A stretch of 64,000 nucleotides of DNA from Torymus aiolomorphi (Eukaryota > Arthropoda > Insecta > Hymenoptera > Torymidae), in contig CM070873.1 in NCBI GenBank assembly GCA_036365515.1, positions 68,941,529 to 69,005,528 of the forward strand, read 5' to 3'. A program made the translations under genes and the position numbers. Below the pieces are notes generated by a model that worked only from the letters and a program-made list of their open reading frames with translations, ran no database searches and was not told where the DNA came from. Position 1 is the first letter of the stretch; every line of letters starts with the position of its first letter. Positions 48,990 to 59,583 of this stretch are shown piece by piece.

Positions 48990-51590
48990 CATATAAGGGA
49001 GTTACGTAGACGTCGAATAATTAGGAAAGATAACTATTAAAATAATTCTTAATCGCAAGTAGCAGGGAAAAGCAAGGTCCCCGCGTATAAGGGAGTTACG
49101 TAGATGAGTCAAATTAGGCTACAAAATTATTTAAATAATTATTAATTCTAAGTAGCGGGGGGGGGGGCGTACGTGTGCCCAATTAGTCAAGAAAATTATT
49201 TAAATGATCCTAAAATCCAAATAGCCGGGGGAAGCGAGGTCCACGCGTATAATGAAGATAGGTAGACGTGCAAAATTAGGCAAGATTATTATTTAAATAA
49301 TTCTTAATCGCAAGTAGCCTGGGAAACAAGGTCCTCGGGTACAAGGGAGTTACGTACTCGTGCAAAACTAGGCACAATCATTATTAAAAAATTCTCAAAC
49401 CCAATTAACCGGGGAAGCAAGGTTTACGCATATAAGGAAGTTACCTAGACGTGCTAAATTAGAGAAGACAATTATTTAAATAGTTTTGAAACCCAAGTTG
49501 ATGGGGAAAGCAAGGTCCACGCTTATAAGAAAGTTACGTAGACATGCATAATTAGGAAAGACAATTATTTAAATATGTTGAATGTATAACGCCATCCATT
49601 TTTATATTAAATAGTTGAGGACGATCTTTGGAGGCAAAATGAAATGATCTTATTTCTTTATGGCAACGTTTCGTTGGCTTATAGTACGCCAACCTCATTG
49701 AGTCGAGAATAACATCTGATCGACGTATGATATATACGTTTATAATTTCGACCTGATGAGGTTGGCGTACTAAGCCAACGGAACGTTGCCATAAAGAAAT
49801 AAGATCATTTCATTTTGCCTCCAAAGATCGTCCTCAACTATTTAAATTATTTAAATAGCTCTAAGACCTAACTAGTCGGGGGAGGCGAAGTCCCCACGTA
49901 CAAGGGAGTTACGTAGATGTGCCATATTTGACAAGCCAATTATTTAAATAATTCCAAAATCCAAGTAGAGGGAAAGCAAGGTCCGCGCGTATAAGAAAGT
50001 TACGTAGACGTGCAAAACTAAGCAACATCATTATTGAAATTATTCTAATACACAAGTAACCGGGGAAGCAAAGGCACCGCGCAGAGCAAAGTTACGTAGA
50101 TGGACCAAATTAGGCAAGGTCATAATTTAAATAATTCTAAAACCCAAGTAGCTGGGAAAGCTAGGTCCACGCGTATAAGGCAGTTACCTAGACGAGCTAA
50201 ATTAGGGAAGACAATTATTTAAACAGTTCCAAAACCCGAGTTGCGGGGAGAGCAAGGTCCACGCGTATAAGGAAGTTACCTAGACTTGTAAAATTAGGCA
50301 AGATCATTACTTAAATAATTCTAAAACTCAAGAAACCGGGGAAGCGAGGTCGTCCCGTATAAGGAAGTTACCTAGACGTACTAAATTAGCGAAGACAATT
50401 ATTTAAATAGTTCCAAAGCCAAGTTTCGGGGAAAACAAGGTCCACGCGTTTAAGGGAGTTACGTAGATGTGCATAATTAGGAAAGATTATTATTTAAATA
50501 ATTCTTAATCGCAAGTAGCCTGGTGAAACAAGATCCTCACGTACAAGGGTGTTACGTAGGCGTGCGAACATAGGCAACATCATTAATGAAATTATGCTAA
50601 TGCACAAGTAACCGGGGTAGCAAATTAAGGCAACGCGCACAGCAGAGTTACGTGGACGTACTAAATTAGGTAAGGTCATAATTAAATAATTCTAAAACCC
50701 AAGTAGCCGGGAAAGCAAGGCCCACGCGTATAAGGAAGTTACCTAGACGTGTAAAATTAGGCAAGCTCATTACTTATATAATTCTAAAACTCATGAAACC
50801 GGGGAAGCGAGGTCATCCCGTATAAGGAAGTTACCTAGACGTGCTAAATTAGCGAAAACAATTATTTAAATAGTTCCAAAGCCAAGTTTCGGGGAAAACA
50901 AGGTCCACGCGTATAAGGGAGTTACGTAGATGTGCATAATTAGGCAAGATTATTATTTAAATAATTCTTAATCGCAAGTAGCCTGGTGAAAGAAGGTCCT
51001 CACTTATAAGGGTGGTACGTAGACGTGCAAAACTAAGCAACATCATTATTGAAATTATTCTAAAACACAAGTAACCGGGGATGCAAAGGCAACGCGCACA
51101 GCGGAGTTACATAGACGTACTAAATTAGGCAAGGTCATAATTTAGATAATTCAAAAACCCAAGTAGCCGGGAAAGCAAGGCCCAAGCGTATAAGGAAGTT
51201 ACCTAGACGAGCTAAATTAGGGAAGACAATTATTTAAACAGTTCCAGAACCCAAGTTGGCGGGGAAAGCAAGGTCCGCGCATATAAGGGAGTTACGCAGA
51301 CGTGCATAATTATAGGCAAAATAATTATTTAAATTATTCTAAAATCCAAGTTGCCGGGAGAGCAAGGTCCAAGCGTATAAGGAAGTTACCTAGACTTGTA
51401 AAATTAGGCAATATCATTACTTAAATAATACTAAAACTCAAGAAACCGAGGGAAGCGAGGTCGTCCCGTATAAGGAAGTTTCCTAGACGTGCTAAATTAG
51501 CGAAGACAATTATTTAAATAGTTCCAAAGCCAAGTTTCGGGGAAAACAAGTTCCACGCGTATAAGGGAGTTACGTAGATGTGCATAATTA
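48990..51590 (+). repeat. Satellite array, about 92-bp unit, left block
   Basis: Repeated units of the form ATAAGGGAGTTACGTAGACG ... ATTATTTAAATAATTC ... AAGTAGCCGGGGAAGCAAGG. Each unit holds the perfect palindrome ATTATTTAAATAAT. Units diverge by 10-25%, and groups of about five units recur (marker GAGGTCGTCCCGTATAAGG near 50345, 50808 and 51455), showing higher-order repeats. Interrupted near 49575-49845 by a hairpin insertion. Resumes at 59584 beyond the palindrome. Confidence 0.9.
49609..49843. mobile_element. Hairpin MITE-like insertion in the satellite
   Basis: Arms of about 92 bp (AAATAGTTGAGGACGATCTT outward at left and its complement at right) around a loop of about 50 bp. The satellite word TTATTTAAAT occurs on both sides (49565-49574, 49847-49856), possibly a target duplication. 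The left side carries about 34 extra bases outside the arm. Confidence 0.65.
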
Positions 51591-52439
51591 CCCGGTTGAA
51601 AATATCAGAGCAGATTTCCGTACTGAAATCCGCCCGGAATTCGGACTGAATTCCGCGGAGAAATCCATGCAGAAATCAGTCCAACAAATCCACCTGGAAA
51701 TCTACGTGGAAATCTAGGTAAAAATCCAAGCCACGTCGCATCGCGTCTACAACTGCGTTGAAATCCGCGCAGATATCCGTAGGGAAATCCAAATGTTCAG
51801 TACGCCTTCATATATGTTCGGATTTCCGCACGGAAATCCATGCTGAAAACAGAATGGTGATTATTAGCTTACGCATTTAGACGGAAATTCGCGCAGAAAT
51901 CCGCGCGGAAATCGAAGTGATCGGTACGCCTGCATACATGTCCGGATTTCCGCGCGGCAATCCACCTAGAAAACCGAGCAGTGGTTTCGCTTATGCAGGT
52001 GCACGGAAATCCACGCGGAAAATCGAAGTGATCAGTACGTCTACATATATATATCTCTGGATGTCCGCGCGGAAATCCACGCGAAAATCCATGTAGAAAA
52101 CCGGGCGGTGGTATCGCTTATGCAGGTGCGCGGAAATCCACGCAGAAATCCGGACGGATACCTTAGCGATTATTACTTGTCTAGAATACGTCCGGATTTC
52201 CACATGGTAATCCACGCGAAAATCCATGTAGAAAACCGGGAGGGGTTTCGCTTATCCAGGTGCACGGAAATCCACGCAGAAATCCAGACGGATATCTAAG
52301 TGATTATTACTTGTCTAGAATACGTTCGGATTTCCACGTGTAAATCCACGCGAAAATCCATGCTGAAAACCGAGCGGGGTTTCGCTTATCCAGGTGCGCG
52401 GAAATTCACGCAGAAATCCGGACGGATGTCTAAGTGATT
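51591..52439. repeat. Palindrome arm, outer minisatellite (GGAAATCC type), left
   Basis: Dense variants of CGCGGAAATCCACGCGGAAA in both orientations, with longer blocks of about 110 bp containing TTTCGCTTATCCAGGTGC. Mirrored at 58736-59583. Self-complementary words such as GGATTTCCGCGCGGAAATCC let every unit fold on itself. Confidence 0.85.
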
Positions 52440-52905
52440 CCCGGTTGTAAATATTCACCTGGTTTTCACCTGAATTTCCACCTGAATTATCACCTGAATT
52501 TCCACCTAAATTTTACGTGAAATTCGTGTAAAATGTATGCGAAAACCACCCAAATTTTATGTGATTTATACCTGTATTTCACGTGTCAAAATTCTAAAAA
52601 CGTCAGGTGAATTTCACGTGATTTTCACCCGATGCTCACGTGAACTTCACCGGAGATAAATTAAAGCTTCCTTCTTGTGACATCGTTTTTTCAGGTGAAT
52701 TTCACGTGATTTACATGTGAATCCACACGAATTTCACATTTATTTCACCTATATTCCGTAGTATTTTCGGGTGAATTTAACCTGAAATTCACGTGATTTT
52801 CACCCAATATTCACGTGAACTTCACCACAGATAAATTAAAGCTTCTTTCTCTTGTTATCGTTTTCTCAGGTGAATTTCACGTGATTTTCACCCAATATTC
52901 ATGTG
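52440..52905. repeat. Palindrome arm, second minisatellite (TTCACGTGA type), left
   Basis: Begins with a second copy of the terminal motif (CCCGGTTGTAAATATTCACC), then repeats TTCACCTGAATTTC and GTGAATTTCACGTGATTTTC, with a block of about 180 bp duplicated (ATAAATTAAAGCTTC near 52657 and 52830). Mirrored at about 58270-58735. Confidence 0.85.
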
Positions 52906-53100
52906 AACTTTATATAGACCCTATTGAAAGTATCCATCGGGATTTCCATATAGAAATATACATGGATTCCATATGGACACTCATATGGAAATCCACCTGA
53001 AAATCTGTTCCAAAACGTCATATGCAAATCTGTATGAAAATCCATGTGAAAATCCATATGAAAATCCATGTACAAATCTATGTAGAGATGCAATTAAAAA
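52906..53100. repeat. Palindrome arm, third minisatellite (CCATATGG type), left
   Basis: Variants of GGAAATCCATGTGAAAATCC / GATTCCATATGGACAC. Mirrored at about 58076-58270. Confidence 0.8.
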
Positions 53101-53494
53101 TCTGCCCTGAACCTGGATTATTTATGGACATACTACTGCAGATACGATTTGAACTTCGCCGAGAACCATCATTGGAATATATATAAAAAAGGCTATATCG
53201 GTATTAGTATATATAACTAATGGATATGATACATACCTAGCTGCAACATTACAATAAGATATAAGATCACTGATGATATTTTGCTTAATGTGGAGAAAGA
53301 AGTAACGACGTTTAACGAGCCTCGTGCTCGCGCTACTCGACAACGACCCGTGATATCAAATTCACACGAGGCCGGAGCCGAGCGCCCCTACGTGTACTCG
53401 ATTATTAGCAGCTACCATGAATAGTTGGGACGGGCGGTTAAACTCGGCGACAGCGCGAGAAGTCGACATCTTGGCGATGATGGTGCTCTTCAAA
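53101..53494 (-). other. Palindrome arm, GC-richer non-repetitive segment
   Basis: Reads outward as short open frames (73 codons at 53343 to 53122, starting in TTG, and a 35-codon ATG frame beginning MSTSRAVAEFNRPSQLFM near 53490). The frames are repeated exactly in the other arm (57833-58054; about 57708-57815). No family recognised; it could be a captured host fragment. Confidence 0.35.
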
Positions 53495-54830
53495 GAAACA
53501 GCTCAAATTTTTAAAATCGTTTATGCTTTGTAAGTTTACTGATAATTGTTATTTCACAAAATTTTTTCAGATTCTTTATTAAAAATCCTTAAAAATGAGC
53601 CCTACTAAAACAATATTGGCGAACAACCCTCTTTTGTAAAGAATTGTATATTTTTAAATACCAATAGAAACCAATCATTTGTATTTCTGACAACCAGATG
53701 GATTTGAGATTTTAATGTTATTCATATATCTAATGTTATAGATCTTGTCAATAAGTTTCTCAAAGCAGAAAAAATACATTCAACATCTATTTTCAACAAT
53801 ATTTTCACCAGGCTTGTAAGTAAAAATATTCATCTTTATTTTCCTAAATTTTCAATGGGAGCCGGTTACACTGTTATTAAACTCTATATGTATTTTTCAT
53901 ATCTACTCGTAAGAAAATTTCATAAGTTATCGAGTGTTATGTGTGCCAAATGAAAAAGTATATTACTATAAAAAAGTTTAAATCAAAGTAGTTGAAAGAC
54001 AATTTAGCAATTGTGTATTCCGATGCCCAGACAAGAACTTCTTACTCAATTATTTTCAAATAAAATATGGTTTTCTTATTAAGTCTGCGCTTCATGTAAT
54101 TTCATAAATTATGTAATTTACAATCTTATAAATCATTAAGATCCATAATTCAATTATTTATTTGTGACTTATTCACTGAATAGTTTATGAAATTTCATGA
54201 AGCGAGGGCTTAATAAGAACACCATATTATATTGGACTATTATTGAGTAAGAAGTTCGTGTCTGGGCATCGGAATATACAATTGTTAAATTGTCTTTCAA
54301 CCACTTTGATTTAAACTTTTTTATAATAATATACTTTATCATTTGGGACACATAATACTGGATAACTTATGAAATTTTCTTTCCAGTAGATATGAAAAAT
54401 ACATATAGAATTTATTAACAGTGTAACCGGCTCCCATTGAAAATTTAGGAAAGTAAAGATGAATATTTTTACTTACAGGCCTGTTGAAAATATTGTTGAA
54501 ATAGATGTTTAATGTATTTTTCCTGCTTTGAGAAAACTTAGTGACAAGATCCATGCCATTAGATATATGAATAACATTAAGATCTCAAATCCGTCTGGTG
54601 GTCAGAAATACAAATTATTGGTTTCTATTGATATTTAAAAAATATAGAATGCTTTTCAACAGGGTTTTCTAACAATGCTTCGAGGCTTATTGGAAAAGCT
54701 CTTAAATAAGGACTCAATAAAGCTTTTGTCGCATGCAAAATATTCTGCTTTATCAAATGGATCATAATTCATAATATAAATATAACTATATTCTTAAAAT
54801 AAAAAACAAATTTTTAAAAATTTTGAGCTG
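53495..54830. repeat. Inverted repeat nested in the left arm
   Basis: About 650 bp left and right of an axis near 54140 are inverted copies (AATTTTCAATGGGAGCCGGT near 53850 and its complement near 54430; shared CCGATGCCCAGAC), about 85-90% identical by eye. The whole unit is mirrored in the right arm at about 56345-57680, so each half exists four times. Confidence 0.8.
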
Positions 54831-54947
54831 CTGACTTCATGTGAAATGCATTATAAATACCTATACTATATAATGTAATGTCATATGAAATGTCAGTATT
54901 CTTTCATACTGCTAACAAAAACAGATTGAATATTAGTTGATTCATTA

Positions 54948-55329
54948 CACGGAGCAAAATTTATTTCTAAACTTTAATCTTTATAAGAAAATTTATTATT
55001 TTTATAGTAGTGCTGGGACATACTCAACATGGGGGATTTATCTTGTTCTAAATATTAATTTTTATTATTTTTGTAGCAAATTTTACTATTTCAAATAGTA
55101 CTTTTTATGACTGCTGCAAAAATAATAAATATTACTATTTCAGATAATAAAATTTGCTACAAATGTAGTAAAAATTATTCTTTAAAATAAAATTTGCTAT
55201 GAAAATTATAAAAATTACTATTTATAACAGTAAAGATCCTACATGTCGAATGTGTCCCAGTACTAAACTATAAAAATAATAAATTTTCTTATAAAAAGAG
55301 TAAAGTTTACAAATAAATTTTTCTCCGTG
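54948..55329. mobile_element. 382-bp TA-flanked MITE in the left arm only
   Basis: Ends CACGGAGCAAAATTTATTTC and (inverted) ATTTTTCTCCGTG, flanked by TA at 54946-54947 and 55330-55331. Arms of about 75 bp pair. The right arm keeps only one end of it (about 56141-56232). Tc1/mariner-type MITE inferred from the TA duplication. Confidence 0.75.
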
Positions 55330-55518
55330 TACAAGAAAATAAAAAGCATATATTATTATGGCCAATTCACATATAATTATAAAATAACTTCACATATTAA
55401 AGATTATTGACATGCGTGTGCCTCTAAGTTACTGTTATATAACTTACATCGAAAGAAGAAATCCATACATTGTTGCTAAATGCTAATTAATCATTAGAAT
55501 ATAGCTTACAGTTTGATA

Positions 55519-56107
55519 GCAGCAGAAGGTCTTTCTCGACGTAGATGCAGCCACCAGTAACCACCACACTCTCACGTTCGAACTTACGTCGTCGTAACCC
55601 TTGAAGCACGCGAGAGCACCGGTCTATTAGACGACGTTCGATAACTGCCGCCGGCCGCGCGTACATGTGTAGAAAGTAATAGAGAGAGAGAGAGAGAGAG
55701 AGAGTCAGCTGTCAGTGAGGCTCCTGTCACATAGGCGCGTACGATCGCGTTCGACTGCGTTCGAGCGCGTTCGACCGCGGTTATGCGCACGCGCTCGCTT
55801 CTCTTCGTCCGCACGCGATCAAACGCTCTTATGTGCCGGGAGCCTTATGCGCACGCGCTCGAACGCAGTCGAACGCGATCGTACGCGCCTATGTGACAGG
55901 AGCCTCACTGACAGCTGACTCTCTCTCTCTCTCTCTCTCTCTCTATTACTTTCTACACATGTACGCGCGGCCGGCGGCAGTTATCGAACGTCGTCTAATA
56001 GACCGGTGCTCTCGCGTGCTTCAAGGGTTACGACGACGTAAGTTCGAACGTGAGAGTGTGGTGGTTACTGGTGGCTGCATCTACGTCGAGAAAGACCTTC
56101 TGCTGCT
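55519..56107. repeat. Central palindrome with CpG-rich MITE-like core
   Basis: Axis near 55811. (GA)n at 55681-55704 mirrors (CT)n at 55919-55944, and GTGAGGCTCCTGTCACATAG (from 55715) mirrors its complement near 55890-55910. The spacer of about 84 bp holds GCGCACGCGCTCG twice and CGTTCGA words. The GAGGCTCCTG-type ends suggest a further MITE at the heart of the structure. Confidence 0.7.
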
Positions 56108-59100
56108 ATCCACGCTGTCATCTCCGAGGTTGTGTGAGAGAAATCCCCCATGTTGAGTATGTCCCAGGACTACTATAAAAATAATAAATTTTCTTATAAA
56201 GATTAAAGTTTAGAAATAAATTTTGCTCCGTGTAATGAATCAACTAATATTCAATCTGTTTTTGTTAGCAGTATGAAAGAATACTGACATTTCATATGAC
56301 ATTACATTATATAGTATAGGTATTTATAATGCATTTCACATGAAGTCAGCAGCTCAAAATTTTAAAAAATTTGTTTTTTATTTTAAGAATATAGTTATAT
56401 TTATATTATGAATTATGATCCATTTGATAAAGCAGAATATTTTGCATGCGACAAAAGCTTTATTGAGTCCTTATTTAAGAGCTTTTCCAATAAGCCTCGA
56501 AGCATTGTTAGAAAACCCTGTTGAAAAGCATTCTATATTTTTTAAATATCAATAGAAACCAATAATTTGTATTTCTGACCACCAGACGGATTTGAGATCT
56601 TAATGTTATTCATATATCTAATGGCATGGATCTTGTCACTAAGTTTTCTCAAAGCAGGAAAAATACATTAAACATCTATTTCCAACAATATTTTCAACAG
56701 GCCTGTAAGTAAAAATATTCATCTTTACTTTCCTAAATTTTCAATGGGAGCCGGTTACACTGTTAATAAATTCTATATGTATTTTTCATATCTACTGGAA
56801 AGAAAATTTCATAAGTTATCCAGTATTATGTGTCCCAAATGATAAAGTATATTATAAAAAAGTTTAAATCAAAGTGGTTGAAAGACAATTTAACAATTGT
56901 ATATTCCGATGCCCAGACACGAACTTCTTACTCAATAATAGTCCAATATAATATGGTGTTCTTATTAAGCCCTCGCTTCATGAAATTTCATAAACTATTC
57001 AGTGAATAAGTCACAAATAAATAATTGAATTATGGATCTTAATGATTTATAAGATTGTAAATTACATAATTTATGAAATTACATGAAGCGCAGACTTAAT
57101 AAGAAAACCATATTTTATTTGAAAATAATTGAGTAAGAAGTTCTTGTCTGGGCATCGGAATACACAATTGCTAAATTGTCTTTCAACTACTTTGATTTAA
57201 ACTTTTTATAGTAATATACTTTTTCATTTGGCACACATAACACTCGATAACTTATGAAATTTTCTTACGAGTAGATATGAAAATACATATAGAGTTTAAT
57301 AACAGTGTAACCGGCTCCCATTGAAAATTTAGGAAAATAAAGATGAATATTTTTACTTACAAGCCTGGTGAAAATATTGTTGAAAATAGATGTTGAATGT
57401 ATTTTTTCTGCTTTGAGAAACTTATTGACAAGATCTATAACATTAGATATATGAATAACATTAAAATCTCAAATCCATCTGGTTGTCAGAAATACAAATG
57501 ATTGGTTTCTATTGGTATTTAAAAATATACAATTCTTTACAAAAGAGGGTTGTTCGCCAATATTGTTTTAGTAGGGCTCATTTTTAAGGATTTTTAATAA
57601 AGAATCTGAAAAAATTTTGTGAAATAACAATTATCAGTAAACTTACAAAGCATAAACGATTTTAAAAATTTGAGCTGTTTCTTTGAAGAGCACCATCATC
57701 GCCAAGATGTCGACTTCTCGCGCTGTCGCCGAGTTTAACCGCCCGTCCCAACTATTCATGGTAGCTGCTAATAATCGAGTACACGTAGGGGCGCTCGGCT
57801 CCGGCCTCGTGTGAATTTGATATCACGGGTCGTTGTCGAGTAGCGCGAGCACGAGGCTCGTTAAACGTCGTTACTTCTTTCTCCACATTAAGCAAAATAT
57901 CATCAGTGATCTTATATCTTATTGTAATGTTGCAGCTAGGTATGTATCATATCCATTAGTTATATATACTAATACCGATATAGCCTTTTTTATATATATT
58001 CCAATGATGGTTCTCGGCGAAGTTCAAATCGTATCTGCAGTAGTATGTCCATAAATAATCCAGGTTCAGGGCAGATTTTTAATTGCATCTCTACATAGAT
58101 TTGTACATGGATTTTCATATGGATTTTCACATGGATTTTCATACAGATTTGCATATGACGTTTTGGAACAGATTTTCAGGTGGATTTCCATATGAGTGTC
58201 CATATGGAATCCATGTATATTTCTATATGGAAATCCCGATGGATACTTTCAATAGGGTCTATATAAAGTTCACATGAATATTGGGTGAAAATCACGTGAA
58301 ATTCACCTGAGAAAACGATAACAAGAGAAAGAAGCTTTAATTTATCTGTGGTGAAGTTCACGTGAATATTGGGTGAAAATCACGTGAATTTCAGGTTAAA
58401 TTCACCCGAAAATACTACGGAATATAGGTGAAATAAATGTGAAATTCGTGTGGATTCACATGTAAATCACGTGAAATTCACCTGAAAAACGATGTCACAA
58501 GAAGGAAGCTTTAATTTATCTCCGGTGAAGTTCACGTGAGCATCGGGTGAAAATCACGTGAAATTCACCTGACGTTTTTAGAATTTTGACACGTGAAATA
58601 CAGGTATAAATCACATAAAATTTGGGTGGTTTTCGCATACATTTTACACGAATTTCACGTAAAATTTAGGTGGAAATTCAGGTGATAATTCAGGTGGAAA
58701 TTCAGGTGAAAACCAGGTGAATATTTACAACCGGGAATCACTTAGACATCCGTCCGGATTTCTGCGTGAATTTCCGCGCACCTGGATAAGCGAAACCCGC
58801 TCGGTTTTCAGCATGGATTTTCGCGTGGATTTACACGTGGAAATCCGAACGTATTCTAGACAAGTAATAATCACTTAGATATCCGTCTGGATTTCTGCGT
58901 GGATTTCCGTGCACCTGGATAAGCGAAACCCCTCCCGGTTTTCTACATGGATTTTCGCGTGGATTACCATGTGGAAATCCGGACGTATTCTAGACAAGTA
59001 ATAATCGCTAAGGTATCCGTCCGGATTTCTGCGTGGATTTCCGCGCACCTGCATAAGCGATACCACCGCCCGGTTTTCTACATGGATTTTCGCGTGGATT

Positions 59101-59583
59101 TCCGCGCGGACATCCAGAGATATATATATGTAGACGTACTGATCACTTCGATTTTCCGCGTGGATTTCCGTGCACCTGCATAAGCGAAACCACTGCTCGG
59201 TTTTCTAGGTGGATTGCCGCGCGGAAATCCGGACATGTATGCAGGCGTACCGATCACTTCGATTTCCGCGCGGATTTCTGCGCGAATTTCCGTCTAAATG
59301 CGTAAGCTAATAATCACCATTCTGTTTTCAGCATGGATTTCCGTGCGGAAATCCGAACATATATGAAGGCGTACTGAACATTTGGATTTCCCTACGGATA
59401 TCTGCGCGGATTTCAACGCAGTTGTAGACGCGATGCGACGTGGCTTGGATTTTTACCTAGATTTCCACGTAGATTTCCAGGTGGATTTGTTGGACTGATT
59501 TCTGCATGGATTTCTCCGCGGAATTCAGTCCGAATTCCGGGCGGATTTCAGTACGGAAATCTGCTCTGATATTTTCAACCGGG
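56108..59583. repeat. Right arm of the 8-kb palindrome
   Basis: Complement of 51591 to about 55040 in reverse order: nested inverted repeat (about 56345-57680), GC-richer segment (57680-58075), then the CCATATGG, TTCACGTGA and GGAAATCC minisatellites ending at 59583. Differences from the left arm are few: a 3-base indel near 56850, a 1-base indel near 56685, and a replaced segment near 56108-56140. Confidence 0.85.

Larger units (their letters stand above)
51591..59583. mobile_element. 8-kb near-perfect palindromic DNA element with TA target duplication
   Basis: Starts CCCGGTTGAAAATATCAGAG and ends with the complement CTCTGATATTTTCAACCGGG. The dinucleotide TA of the satellite target is present on both sides (51589-51590 and 59584-59585). 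Paralogous satellite units at about 50460 and 50935 show the uninterrupted target ATAATTAGG, confirming insertion. The two arms of about 4 kb look about 99% identical: several short frames of 61 to 78 codons are identical in both. No transposase-like frame is present, so movement would need a helper. A TA duplication fits the Tc1/mariner group, but such long terminal inverted repeats are atypical. Known alternatives are foldback elements or an assembly artefact; the precise TA duplication argues against the latter. Confidence 0.85.

Noticed and set aside
51991..59183. Pairs of identical short frames in the two palindrome arms (61-78 codons)
   Set aside because: Identity follows from the palindrome; compositions mirror the minisatellites (HMDFHMDF, IHAEIQ) and no domain is seen.
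51591..59583. Assembly hairpin artefact as the explanation for the palindrome
   Set aside because: Not fully excluded, but the precise TA duplication, the empty-site paralogues in the satellite and the arm-specific differences favour a real insertion.
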